Shown: positions 22,699 to 34,004, counted from the first letter of the stretch. The stretch: 64,000 nucleotides of DNA from Cephalopachus bancanus (GCA_027257055.1 JAPVLO010000059.1:2914001-2978000), one strand, 5' to 3'. Numbers and translations are program-made. The notes: generated by a model from the letters alone, not told the origin.

Positions 22699-25362
22699 CA
22701 TGCTCAGTAAGAATTAGGTGCTGTGATGATAGTTTTTGCATAGACTGTCTTGTCCAGATGGTGGTAGAAGGCTTGAGTCTTCTCTAACTACATATGGTAT
22801 ACATTGTCAGAAAAATTGCAGGGATTCATCATTTACTACCTACCTACTAGTAACTGTCAGAGGATTCACTGATTCTGAGGCATGCTCTGTATAATATTAA
22901 ATATCTGTACTATGCTGAAAAGTAGACAGGAAAGGTAGCTGTGAATCTGGCCACAAATCCTCTTTTTGTACAAGAAAGCCTCATTCAAACTTCCTTCTCT
23001 GACAATCCCCAGAGAACCCCTTTGGGATTTCCATAAATACAATGCTGTATTTGATTGTTCATTACTATGGAACAAATCTAAGCCTCTCTCACATACATAT
23101 AGGATACACACTCTGCAAGGACTTTTTAAAAATATCCCTCATTCCTTCTGACACCTATGCAAACAGGACTTTATACACAGGTAACCAGTATAAAGCAGGG
23201 CTGCCTTGAGGCTTGCATCTGCCCAACAACATATCTACAAAGAGAGCCTCTGTGGGGACTAGAGATTTTCCAGTGCAGTGCACAGCAAAACAGCCTAAAA
23301 TTCCTCACCTACTCATTTCTCCAAACTTCAAGCAGCTACTTTTAAAAATTAAACAAATGAATCTCATCTCTCTCTATCCCTCATTCTTCATTTTAACCCA
23401 TGCCCACCACAGTTGCCCTCAATGCCAACCTGATTTCTCCTTACCACCACATTTACTATGCTCATGACACCTGTCCCTCTCTTCAGGCCATAACTCCCGC
23501 AAAGCAGAGCTTGTGCTGAATGTCTTTCTCTCTTAAAAGCAGTCCTTTGGAATTCTGGGTAATGGCTTTCTCCATCTCATTCCACAGAGAAGTCCAAACA
23601 AGAAATTCTTCCATCCCTGGCTTCGGTGCACACTTGACCTTCTTCCAGGGGCCACAGAAAGATGACCCTTCAAGCTCTTCTTACCCCAGAACAGTAGTGA
23701 AGAAACAAGGATCTCATCTGTGCTCTACCTGGCTTACAGGGCAAAGTCAGTATTAATCAGAGTTGCCCTTTGTGCTACTGACAGACAAAGTAGACGCATT
23801 CATAACCAAGAGCTTTTCACCAAACCCTCAGGGCTTTAAATCTTTCGCAAATAAACTGCAATTTGTAAAGAAATTCCCTAAATGATGTTGTGCAAGGAAG
23901 TCAGAGCAGGCACAGAAGGATGGAGTAACATTTCACCATCTGCTTGTGATAATAATAATGCCTCCACCTTGCAAAGTTTCTAATTGATTGTGCAGCACAG
24001 GCACAAGGATCCTGCCATAATTTAACATACAGAGATTATTCCTAAAGTGTATCCTCACAGAGGAAGAGTGCTAAGGTCAGTGCTCCTAAGGATCAATTTC
24101 GAGCATATGAACTCTCTAATGGCAGAATGATAGGAGTCCTGGGACACAGTTGGGCAAGATCGAATCAACTCACTCAATAATAGTAGCTTAGAGCAATGTT
24201 GAGCTGGGGAACACAGAGAACAGAGAGGAAGGGAGTGAATTGAGGACAGTGTTTTCCACTGGTGGAATGGAAAATGCCTTAAGGTGTTATGGCTGGATAT
24301 CTGTCTGGGTTTCCTGTAGAGGAACCCTGACTGCTTTACTCTCTAGGATGCTGAGCCAGGAGGCTTTAGTCTGGTGAAGACATGTCATGCATAGTGAAAA
24401 TGACCATGCTCTGTGCTAGCAAGGATTAGACCTTGCAGGATGCCATCTTTTTCTACAATAGTAAAGCTAATTCCTAAACTTAAGGGCTCAGGAAAAGTGA
24501 GAAGCAGCTTTGATTGTGCAAGTTTCTTAAACTCCCTTTTTCTTCAGAAAGGGCCCAGACTAGCACTCTTGATCCAAGCCAAATGGAAATTGGTGACTTA
24601 GCTTACTGCCGCTTGCCCAGGTCCCCATGACCAAAGCACTACCAACCACTATTAAAAAGTTAAATTACAATCTGAGTTTCATAATTACTATATATTTTTT
24701 CTATGTTTACCACACATTTAACTTATATACACAATATATTAATATGTAATATATTTATATAGACAAATATATTTGCATAAATGTTGGGATTCTTGGTACT
24801 GTTTAAAATTAAAACTGGGGGAAAAAGTCATCTTTTAATCTTTTCTTTAAGTGGCAAGGAACTAAATATCCCTTTATTGGTAACTGATTATACACAGTTC
24901 CACTCTGCTCTCAGGGAAAGCTACTTCCCAGTGTGTATTTCTGCAAAATCAGCTAGCTGTATCCTTCACTACTTACTTTATTATTTAATTTTAAAACAAA
25001 ATAACATTGCTTTATTTTCACTATGAGTATTAGTTCTTTCTATTTATGGCAAATGATGCTCTTCCATTCATGGTGAGGGTCCACAAATTCTGTTTTAATA
25101 AATGAATATAAGTAAATAAAAGTGAGTCTGTTTTAATAAAAATATTATTAATAATAAAGGTGGCCTAAAGATTCAGTCCAAAGCAACAGAGTTGGGGACC
25201 AGCCCTCTCTTAACTTCAGCTCTTCCCACCCCAACCACTTATTATTTCTCAAATGAGACTCTCCTCTTTACTCTGATACTCACTTAGGATCCTTCACAAG
25301 TCTGTCAACGTATTTGAGAAAAGGTTATCTGTGCAGAAAAGGTCTGGTTCTCTCTTATTGGA
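22699..25362. other. Long mostly unique stretch
   Basis: About 2.7 kb without a recognised repeat or gene. The part 24690-24780 is TA-rich low complexity. The block near 23820-24060 is compositionally balanced and might be a conserved non-coding element, which is an inference. Small open frames here (for example 23520-23756) carry no domain I recognise. Confidence 0.45.
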
Positions 25363-25375
25363 GAACAGCAAATAA

Positions 25376-25674
25376 GCCGGGCTCGGTGGCTTAGCCTGTA
25401 ATCCCGCGCCTTTGGGAGGCTGAGGTGAGTGGATTGCCTGAGCCCGCGGGCTCGAGACCCGCCTGGGCAGCAAGACCTCATCTCTACAATAAATCAAAAA
25501 ATCAGCCGGGCATGGTAGCGCATGACTGTAGTTCCGGCTCCTTGGAAGGCTGAGGTGGAAGGATCGCCGGAGCCCAGCAGGTCGAGGCGCGGTGGCCGGA
25601 AGCGGCCACTGCACTCCAGTTTGGGCGACCGAGTGAGACTCCAACTCAAAAAAAAAAAAAAAAAAAAAAAAAAA
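25376..25674 (+). mobile_element. Young dimeric Alu, CpG-rich
   Basis: It starts GCCGGGCTCGGTGGC and keeps many CpGs, which suggests recent insertion. Near-perfect 13-bp duplication: GAACAGCAAATAA at 25363-25375 and GAATAGCAAATAA at 25675-25687. A 26-base A-tail lies at 25648-25673. The ttggcgagacc block has lost a few bases. Confidence 0.93.
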
Positions 25675-25914
25675 GAATAGCAAATAAACAAGGCAAATGA
25701 AACAATCCAAAGGCCCTTTCGGGTGCCAACAACTTTTGAGTTTTTACAATGGCAAAAGGGAACCAGATCTTCTACTTGCCCAGAAGTTCATTCTTTCATT
25801 TTCCAATGGTCTTGAATGACTCTAAGAGAAGCATCCAAGCTAGCAGAAAAAAGGCCAAGTTTCCTATATGGAGAAGTCGTAGTATTTTCTTTTTAGTTTT
25901 GGAATCCCCTGGTT

Positions 25915-26058
25915 ATTAGCATTGAATCCTTGGACAAGTCGCCCAGAGCCTGAATTTCCACACTTAGTAAATGAGGACCTACTTCATAAGGAAGATAATG
26001 AGCTTCAGGCACTTAGCCAAGGGTCAGGCACACATAAGTGCTCACCAAGAGCTGCTGC

Positions 26059-26103
<45 letters not shown>
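25915..26103 (-). mobile_element. MIR relic ending in an expanded (TTA)n
   Basis: Antisense MIR: gaatccttggacaagtcgcc, aatgaggacctacttcataa, caggcacacataagtgctca. It runs straight into about 15 uninterrupted TTA units (26059-26103). MIR 3' ends normally finish in a few such units, so the microsatellite most likely grew from the MIR tail. Confidence 0.8.
26059..26103. repeat. (TTA)n microsatellite
   Basis: About 15 pure TTA units at the MIR end. Likely length-variable between individuals. Confidence 0.93.
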
Positions 26104-26104
<1 letters not shown>

Positions 26105-26345
26105 TGGTTTGTCTTAGTATCAATATTCATTGTGAAATGATTACCACAATCAAATCAATTAACATATCCATTATCTCACATACTTATTGTGTATGTGTGG
26201 TGAGAACATTTAAGACCTACTCTATTAGCAATTTCCAAGTATACTTGTCTAACTGACCACATCTACTCATTTACCCCACCCCTTCCCCAGAACTTGGCAA
26301 CTACCATTCTACTTTCTGCTTCTATGAGTTCAACTTTTTTAATCA
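26104..26345 (-). mobile_element. Older L1 3' UTR fragment, first copy
   Basis: gattaccacaatcaaatcaa, catatccattatctcacata, then gcttctatgagttcaacttt. The same 3' UTR motifs recur from 26400 on, so two older L1 copies lie in series. Confidence 0.72.
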
Positions 26346-27128
26346 GTTAAATCTTTAATTGATAAATAAAAATTGTATATATTTGTCAAGTACAATTTAA
26401 TGTTTTGAAATACGTCTATACTGTTGAATGGCTAAATTGAGCTAATTACCATATGTATTACCTCATATGCTTATTTTTTGTGATGAGAACACTTAAAATC
26501 TACCTTTGCAGTGATTTCCAAGAATGATACCTTGTTACTAACCACAGTCACCATATTTTATAATAGATCTCTAATTCATTCTGCTCAGAACTGAAATTTT
26601 ATGTTCTTTGACCATCTCCCCAACTTCCTGACCCCCTCCAGTCCCTGATAACCACGATTCTATTCTCTGCTTCTATGAGTTCAACTTTTTTAGATTCCAC
26701 ATGTAAATGAGACCATGCAGTATTTGTCTTTCTGTGCCTAGCTTATTTCACTTGGTATAACATCCACCAGGTTCATCCATGTTGTCTCAAATAACAGAGT
26801 TTCTTCTTTTGAATGCTGAGTAATATTCCTGGATGTGTATGTGTACATATTTTCTCTATCCACTGATCCATCAATGGACACAGGTTAATTCTGTGTCTTG
26901 GCTATTGTGAATAATGCTGCAATAACCACAGGAGTGCAGATACCTTCAGATATTCTGATTTCACTTCCTTTGGATATACATGCAGTAGTAGGATTGCTGG
27001 GTCATATAACAGTTCTATTTTTAATTTTCTGAGGAAGCTCCATACTGTTTTCCATAATGGTTGTATTAATTTACATTACCACCAACAGCGTACAAAAGTT
27101 GACCTTTCTCTTCATCTCACCAACACTT
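26346..27128 (-). mobile_element. Older L1 (L1MA/PB-like), host of the young L1
   Basis: Antisense L1 3' UTR and ORF2 end: acgtctatactgttgaatgg, aacttcctgaccccctccag, atccactgatccatcaatgg. It stops at accaacacttatcttttatc and resumes at 33723 with gacaatggctattctaacag, which is the next part of the same L1. The 6.6-kb block between is an insertion. Confidence 0.85.
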
Positions 27129-27145
27129 ATCTTTTATCATTTTTT

Positions 27146-27352
27146 TAATTAATCAATATTTTTTATTATGGTTTTGTGGGGTACAGTTAAAGGTTACGTG
27201 TACAATTACATTTCATTCAGGCACCCTGTTGATAACAGGTGTTTTTCCATCACCAGACAGATATTTGCTACTGTTAATCCCATCCCCCCCCCATACTTTC
27301 CCAGTACCGTCAGTCATTTTATTATAGTATTAAATTGGATGTTCAAGGTCCA
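27146..27352 (-). other. L1 3' UTR
   Basis: About 207 bases between the end of ORF2 and the tail. The minus-strand end contains taataaaaaatattgatt, a block shared with the copies ending at 38743 and 58322, so it is diagnostic of this L1 family. Confidence 0.8.
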
Positions 27353-30300
27353 TTATATGAGTGAGAACATGTGATACTCGTATCTTTGTTTCTGTGAGAG
27401 GTCACTCAGTATTATAGACTCTAGTTCCATCCAGGTTGTTGCGAAATTCATGATTTTGCTCTTTTTTATGGCTGCGCAGTATTCCATCATGTATTTTTTT
27501 ATCCAGTCCTCTTTTGATGAGCAGCATGGTTGTTTCCAGGTTCTTGCTATTCTGAACAATGCTGCGATAAACATACGTGTGCAGGTATCTTTTTTATAGA
27601 GTGATTTGAGTTCTTCAGGGTACATTCCCAGTAGGGGGATTGCAGGGTCATATGGAAGGTCAATTTTTAGAGCTTTTAGGAATCACCACACTGCTTTCCA
27701 CAGAGGTTACACTAGTTTATACTCCCACCAACAGTATAGAAGTGTTCCCTTTTCACCACACCCTCTCCAGCAACTGTTATTTTTTGTTATTGATAATTGC
27801 CATTCTGACTGGAGTTAGGTGGTATCTCAGTGTGGTTTTGATTTGCATCTCCCTGATGATTAGTGAGGTTGAGCGTTTCTTCATGTGTTTGTTGGCTGCT
27901 CGGATGGCTTCCTTTGTGAGGTGTCTGTTTATATCTTTTGCCCATTTTATAATGGGGTTGTTTGTTTTCTTCTTTTCAGTACATTTCAGTTCCTTGTAGA
28001 TCCAGGATGTTAAGCCTTTGTCAGACCTAGAGTTGGCAAATACTTTTTCCCAGTCTGTAAGCTGTCTCCCTGCTCTCTTGATAGTTTCTTTGGCTTTGCA
28101 GAAGCTTGGCAGTTTAATAAGGTCCCACTTGTCTATCTTCTCTCTTATGACCTGTGGGTTTCGGGTTTTGTTCAGGAATTGGATGCCAGATCCGATTTCC
28201 ATGAGGGTATTTCCTTCCTTTTCTAAGGTTCTTATGGTTTGAGGTTTTACATTTAGGTCTCTGATCCATTTGGAGTTAACCTTTGTGCATGGGGATAGAT
28301 AGGGGTCCTGTTTCAATCTTCTGCATGTGGTCAGCAAGTTTTCCCAGCACCATTTACTGAATAGGCTCTCCTCTCCCCAGTGGTAGATGGTGGGGGCTTT
28401 ATCAAAAATGAGTTGGTTGAGAAATTGAGGTTTTGCTTCTGGAATCTCAATTCTATTCCATTGATCTATATGCCTGTTCCTGTACCAGTGCCAAGCTGCT
28501 TTGATGACTGTAGCTTTATAATAAAGTTTGAAGTCTGGTATTGTGATACCACCTGCTTTGTTTTCTTTGCTGAGGATTGTTCTGGCTATTCTTGGACGTT
28601 GGTGTTTCCATATGAATTCCTGTGTTGTTTTTTCTAGGTCTGAGAAGAATGTTGTTGGTAATTTAATGGGTATTGCATTGAATTTGTAGATTGCCTTAGG
28701 TAAGCTGCACATCTTCACAATGTTGATCTTCCAATCCATGAACATGGGATATTTTTCCACTTCTTTGGGTCAGCTTTTGATTTCTTTGAGCAGTGTTTTC
28801 ATAATTTTCATCGTAGAGGTCTTTAACGTCTCTGGTTAGGAAGATGCCAAGGTATTTCTTTTTTTTTTTGGCTATTGTGAATGGAATTGTGTATTTTATT
28901 TGGGTTTCTGTTTGTTTATTATTGGTGTAGAGAAATGTGGTTGTCTTTTGTACATTTATTTTGTATCCTGAGACTTTGCCAAAGGCCTTTATCAATGTAA
29001 GGAGGATTTTGACAGATTCTCTTGGGTTTTCAAGGTATACAATCATATCATCTGCAAAGAGAGATAACTTGACTTCCTCTTTTCCTATTTGAATACCTCT
29101 GATTGCCTCCTCTTCTCTGATTGCTCTAGCCAGGACTTCCAATACTATGTTGAACAGGAGGGGTGAGAGTGGGCATCCTTATCTAGTTCCAGTTTTCAGG
29201 GGAATTGGTTCCAATTTTTGTCCATTTAGGAGTATGCTGGCTGTGGGTTTCTCATAGATGGCTTTTATTTTGAGGTATGTTCCCCATATGCCTAGACGTT
29301 CAGGGTTTTTATCAAGAAGGGGTGCTGGATTTTATCAAAAGCTTTTTCTGCATCTAATGATATAATCATGTGGTTTTTGTTTTGACATCTGTTGATGTAT
29401 TTAATTACATTTATGGTTTTACGAATGTTGAACCGGCCTTGCATCCCTGGAATGAAGCCTACTTGGTCATGGTGGATGATTTTTGAGATGTATTGCTGAA
29501 TCCGGCTTGCTAGGGTCTTGTTGAGAATTTTAGCATCTATGTTCATCAAAGATATTGGCCTGTAGTTCTCTTTCTTTGTTGGATCTTTACTTGGCTTAGG
29601 TATCAATGTGATGTTGGCTTCGTAAAATGATTTGGGGAGAGTTCCATCATTTTCAATCACCTGGAATACCTTCGGTAGCATTGGTATCAGTTCCTCCTTG
29701 AATGTCTTGTAGAATTCTGCTGGAAAGCCATCTGGACAGGGCTTTTTTTTGTAGAAAGTTTTCTTATTATGTAGTCGATTTCCTTGATTGTTATTGGTCT
29801 ATTTAGGGTCTCAATTTCTTCTTGTTCCAACCTAGGTAGGTTCTGTGATGTCAGAAAGTCCTCCATTTCCTTAAGGTTTTCAAGTTTGTTTCCATACAAG
29901 TGTACGTAGTAGTCTCTAATGATCTTTTGTATTTCTTCAGGGTCAGATGTGACTTCATCTTTTGTGTTTCTGATTGTGCTTATTTGGTTTTTTTCTCGTT
30001 TTTTCTTGGTCAGTCTAGCTAGGGGACCATCAATCTTGTTTATCCCTTCAAAGAACCAGCTTTTTGTTTCATTGATTTTTTGTATTATCTTTTTGTCTTC
30101 TATGTCCTGGATTTGGGCTTATATTTTGGTGATCTGGATTCTTCTGCTGAAATTAGGGTTTGCTTTTCCAGCTTCTTTAGGTGGCTTGTTAGGTTGTAAT
30201 TTCTGTTCCTTCCATTTTCTCATGTGTGTTTGTAGGGATATAAATTCCCTCTTACTAGAGCTTTTAGGGCATCCCAGAGATTTTGGTAAGATGTTTCTTC

Positions 30301-31136
30301 ATTTTAATTTGTTTCCAGGTATCTTTTGATCCCTATTTTGATTTTGTCATTGACCCAGGAGTTGTTTAGAATCATGCTGTTTAGTGTCCATGTCTTTGTG
30401 GGTTTTGGGGGGACTTTGTTGGTGTCAATGTTTATTTTTATTCCACTGTGGTCTGAGAAGGTGCTTGGTAGAATTCCGGTCCTTTTAAATTTGCTTATGC
30501 TTGATTTATGGCCGAGTATGTGGTCGATCTTAGAATATGTTCCATGTGGTGATGAGTAGAATGTGTATTCTGTGGTCTTTGGATGGAGTGTTCTGTAGGT
30601 ATCAATTAAGTCCATTTGGTCCAAAGTCACATTGAGGTTCTGGATCTCCTTGCTGATTTTTTTCCTGATGATCTGTCTAGGGTTGTGAGTGGGGTATTAA
30701 AGTCCCCAGCTATGATGGTGTTAGAGTCAATATCTTTCTTTAGTTTTCCAAGAAGTTGCTTTATGAAAGTTGGCACACCTATGCTGGGTGCATATATGTT
30801 TAGGATAGATATTTCTTGTTGATGGATTGAGCCTTTTATCATTATGTAGTGGCTTTCTGTATCTTTTTTGATTTTTAATAGCTTGAAGGGTATTTTGTCT
30901 GAAATTAAGATTGCTACTCCTCCTTTCTTTTGTATTCTGTTCGCCTGAAAGTTTGTTTCACATCCTCTTACTTTGAGTCTGTGGGTGTCCTTTCTAGTGA
31001 GGTGAGTCTCTTGAAGGCAATAGATTGTTGCCTGGCGATATTTTATCCATTTTGCCATTCTATGTCTTTTCAGTGGTGCATTTAGTCCGTTCACATTTAG
31101 GCTAATAATTGAAATGCAAGAGTTGATCCCTGTCAT
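27353..31136 (-). pseudogene. L1 ORF2 (endonuclease-reverse transcriptase), frameshifted
   Basis: ORF2p nicks target DNA and reverse-transcribes L1 RNA. The span (3,784 bases) fits the usual length of about 1,275 residues, but the frame is split. Pieces, N to C: 31136-30627 (endonuclease, start MTGINSC, ETHL and GDFNT motifs); 30630-30304 (endonuclease end, FSDHSG); 29899-29687; 29681-29292 (reverse transcriptase, GFIPGMQG and SLDAEKAFD); 29142-28696 (catalytic FADD box); 28760-27777; 27625-27353 (C-terminus). At least six shifts or stops separate them. Two fall at T-runs (29734-29741 and 28858-28870), where copying or assembly slips are common. The start lies only 7 bases after the ORF1 stop. 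Not functional as written. Confidence 0.88.
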
Positions 31137-31143
31137 AAGGTTC

Positions 31144-32019
31144 TTACAGAGTTGGTCCTGTTTGTTTGTTGTCTTTCTTTGGGTTTTGGAGTTGGTTCAT
31201 CTGTGTTTTTAATCTTTTGCCTGTACTCTTGTGAAGAATGCTGTTGTTCTTTTTTCTTTTTCTTCTTTGTTCAGTACTTTCATAAGTGTTTCTTGTAGAG
31301 GTGGTCTTGGTGGCAGCGTGGGTTCTTAGGGATTGGATATCTGGAAAAGATTTCAATTCTCCCTCAGTAATGAAGCTTAGTTTGGCTTGGTAGGTTATTC
31401 TTGGTTGAAATAGTTTCTCTTTTAGAACTTTGAAGATAGGGCTCCAGGCTGTCCTGGCCTGCAGGTTTTCTGCGGCTATTCTAATTGGTTTTCCCAGGTA
31501 GGTAGTCTGGCCTTTTTCTCTTGCTGCCTTTAGGATTTTTCCTTTTATAGCTACTTTGTTTAGGCAAATTATTATGTGTCTGGGAGTTGGTCTTCTCATT
31601 TGTTGTCTTGCAGGGGTTCTCTGAATCTCTTGTGTTTGAATTTTTTCATCTTTGATGAGATGAGGGAAGTTTTCTTGAATGATTTCATGAAATGTTTGTT
31701 CCAGTGTGGCCTCTGTTTCTCTCTCTGCCTCAGGAAGCCCAATTACTCTTAGGTTTGGTCTCTTGAAGTGATCATTCATCTCTTGCAGGTTTTGTTCTGT
31801 CTTTTTGAGCTTCTTTTCTATGCTTTTGGCAGTTTGGGTTAGTTCTGTGTTTTGGTCTTCGAGCTCTGAGATTCTTTCTTCTGCTTGGCTGATTCTGCTT
31901 TCCATGCTTATTAGTCTGTTGTTCATTTTTATCACACTATTCTTTACTGTTGTCATTTCTGACATCAGCTCCTTCCTATTTTCCTCTTGTCTCTCCTCAA
32001 TTTTTATAATTCTCTCCAT
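31144..32019 (-). CDS. L1 ORF1 RNA-binding protein, N-terminally short
   Basis: ORF1p is the trimeric nucleic-acid chaperone that coats L1 RNA. The 291-residue open frame begins with a glutamate/lysine-rich heptad region (about residues 1-85) consistent with the trimerising coiled coil. Next is RPNLRVIGLPE (about residue 88), which opens the RRM-type domain. Then come IIQENFPHL, EIQRTPARQ, PTPRHIII and AAREKGQ, typical of the RRM and C-terminal domain. Primate copies are usually near 340 residues. Upstream in-frame codons continue for some 20 residues to a stop near 32080, so the true start is probably lost or lies across a break. The frame is otherwise open. It is a retrotransposon gene, not a host gene. 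Confidence 0.82.
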   Translation of the reverse strand: MERIIKIEERQEENRKELMSEMTTVKNSVIKMNNRLISMESRISQAEERISELEDQNTELTQTAKSIEKKLKKTEQNLQEMNDHFKRPNLRVIGLPEAERETEATLEQTFHEIIQENFPHLIKDEKIQTQEIQRTPARQQMRRPTPRHIIICLNKVAIKGKILKAAREKGQTTYLGKPIRIAAENLQARTAWSPIFKVLKEKLFQPRITYQAKLSFITEGELKSFPDIQSLRTHAATKTTSTRNTYESTEQRRKRKKNNSILHKSTGKRLKTQMNQLQNPKKDNKQTGPTL

Positions 32020-33573
32020 TAATGTCTTGATGTCTGGGTTTGTTGCATGAGACCAGTCATTCTGGGGGGCTCTTCATTGTTTGTGTTCCAGAATCTGTTT
32101 TCTCAGTGTCTGATTTCCCAGGGGTCTGTGTGAGACCTATATTCTTCTTTTGGTTTTTCTTCATTTGTGTGGTTTTTCCCCTTCCCTACTTTTTCTTTCC
32201 CTCCACGTCACCATCTTCTTTAATTCTGTTATTCAGGGGTAAAGGGATTGGTTTTACTTCTGTTTGTTCAATCTCCTATTCTTTATGTGTGTCCTCTTAC
32301 TTTGTTCAATTCTGGAGTTGCACTGTAGGTTGGAGGTGATTCTTTTTGCAGTTTTGAGATTTACTTAAAGGGGGAGCTGTCATTCAAAATCTATCTGCAG
32401 GTCCTGGTATTTGCTGACAGGTGTGTGGATAATGTGTAACCCACTTCCCACTGCCCTGGAATCTGTCCGTGCAGTGGGGCTGTAGGTTTACTCCCTGAAA
32501 TAAAATGTGGTTAGCAGAGGGGAGAGAATGGAGCAGATAGTGGGTTGAAGAGGGGAGTGGAGAGATAGAGGAGTAAGGGGGGAAACAAACGAGTGTGCCA
32601 ACAAATAGAGAGAGAGGCCTATACTGAAACAGATAAAAACAATAGTCCACAGCTACAGACAATCCGACTCTCATACAAAAAATAAAAAATAAAAATAAAA
32701 CATACAGTGATGCTAACATACAATCTAACCAACCACCTTGTTAGTGTGTTGTTCCTCTATAGAAAGATATGGATTACAGAGAGAAGAAAAGAGAAGAAGA
32801 GGAAAAGGACAAAAGAAAAAAGGGAACAATACAGTAAGAATAGAATTAAGTCATTAAACTAATAGAATCAATGAAGCACACTCTGAGACATTTCGTTTAA
32901 GTCCAATGTCCTTTCAGGTCTTATTTCTAGTTTTCTTTTCAAGCTGGTAAATTAGTTTGCAGTTAAGGTCAGTTGCCCCTGATCTGCTGTGAAGGACAGT
33001 TCAGATTACCCTCCGTTCAGCACTCTGGTCTATATCTTTATCAAGCTTGTTTCTCCGGTTTTGGTGTTGTTACCTTGAATCGCCAGCAGGTGGTGCTATC
33101 TCAGCTGCTCACCCCAGAGAGGGTGGGGCCGGACAGGAACAAGATGGCTTCCTGCCTCAGGGCAGACAACAGGAGACCCACAGCGGGCGGGCAGGACAGT
33201 CTCGGTGGCAGGAGAGGTGGCAGCAATCCCAGCAGATCTTCCCTGAAGTGGCTTGAAGTGGATCGCCTCCGGCCCGGGTCGTACAATGTGCTACTGCTGT
33301 CATGGAGGCCACGGCAGCCATGGCAACAAGAGCGGCAGCGGGGGGGGGGGGGGGGTTTGGCTGCAGCGGTAGCGGCACCATTTGCACCGCAGTGACTGTC
33401 CAGTCCGTCGCGATGCCCCAGCGGTGGCAATGGCCAAGCTCCATATGAAGAGCAGGCTGCTTTGCTGGGGTCCACAGCCCCCCAGGGCGAAAGTCAAAGA
33501 CCCACTGCAGATCTCCTTTGCAGAGGGCTTCACAGACCACATTGCCCCGTCGCCATCTTGCTGCTTCTCTCCG
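32020..33573 (-). promoter_or_regulatory. L1 5' UTR with internal promoter
   Basis: About 1.5 kb and GC-rich at its distal end (33100-33573), unlike the AT-rich surroundings. It carries a minus-strand YY1-type CAAGATGGCG at 33551-33560. A second CAAGATGGC lies in the opposite orientation at 33140-33148. A run of 16 G occurs at 33340-33355. Promoter function is inferred from the family. Open frames across here (for example 33101-33475) are composition artefacts. Confidence 0.75.
33340..33355. repeat. G16 homopolymer in the L1 5' UTR
   Basis: Sixteen G in a row on the plus strand within the GC-rich L1 promoter. It could form a quadruplex or a sequencing artefact. Confidence 0.9.
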
Positions 33574-33706
33574 TTTTTTTTTTTAATTGGAGAGACGAGG
33601 TCTCACCAAGCTACCCAGGTGGGCCTCGAACCCGCGGGCTCAGGCAATCCCCTCGCCTCAGCCTCCCAAAGTGCTGGGATAACTGACTGATCCACCAAGC
33701 CCGTCC
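33574..33706 (-). mobile_element. Free Alu left monomer joined to the L1 5' end
   Basis: On the minus strand this is one left monomer (gcactttgggaggctgaggc, cgcgggttcgag, gacctcgtctctcc). It ends in its own A-run (11 T on the plus strand, 33574-33584) and directly abuts the L1 5' end. There is no target-duplication copy between monomer and L1. The shared duplication lies outside both, at 27129 and 33707. Confidence 0.85.
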
Positions 33707-33722
33707 ATCTTTTGTCTTTTTG

Positions 33723-33862
33723 ACAATGGCTATTCTAACAGGTCTGAGGTGATATCTCATTGTGATTTTAATTTGCATTTCCCTGATGATTAGGGATGCT
33801 GAAAATTTTTTTCATATTTCTTGGCCATTTGAATCTCTTCTTTTGAGAAATGCCTATCATCA
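33723..33862 (-). mobile_element. Older L1, continuation after the insertion
   Basis: gacaatggctattctaacag, ggtgatatctcattgtgatt, tttgcatttccctgatgatt: the part of ORF2 expected to follow 27128 in the older L1. Confidence 0.85.
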
Positions 33863-34004
33863 TATCATCATTACTTATTAACAATGTTCATTGAATCATA
33901 TAGCTGTAATGATTTATTACTATAACAAGAGCTTTCTGCATTCAAAAAGTGCTACTATCTTAAGTAATCATTTACCCTAATTCTAGGCCACAACTCATAA
34001 TTCT

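Larger units (their letters stand above)
27146..33573 (-). mobile_element. Near full-length L1 retrotransposon
   Basis: About 6.4 kb in minus orientation. The order is 5' UTR (33573 down to about 32020), ORF1 (32019-31144), ORF2 (31136-27353, broken), 3' UTR (27352-27146) and an A-rich tail. The 5' end is intact, judged by a YY1-type CAAGATGGCG at 33551-33560 (minus strand), about 13 bases from the start, the place it occupies in primate L1s. Flanking copies ATCTTTTATC (from 27129) and ATCTTTTGTC (from 33707) are the target duplication. The right copy lies beyond an Alu monomer, making the insertion a chimera. Confidence 0.9.

Noticed and set aside
25494..25691. Phe-rich peptide frame next to a signal-like stretch
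   Set aside because: Translation of the Alu A-tail in antisense.
29919..30329. 136-residue hydrophobic frame on the plus strand
   Set aside because: Antisense shadow of L1 ORF2.
31136..31144. Programmed frameshift joining L1 ORF1 and ORF2
   Set aside because: ORF1 ends with a stop and ORF2 has its own ATG 7 bases later. Primate L1 uses reinitiation, and no slippery site was seen.
33101..33540. Overlapping open frames of 124-140 residues in GC-rich DNA
   Set aside because: They lie in the L1 5' UTR. High GC lowers stop frequency in all frames, and the proteins are Pro/Gly/Arg-rich without domains.
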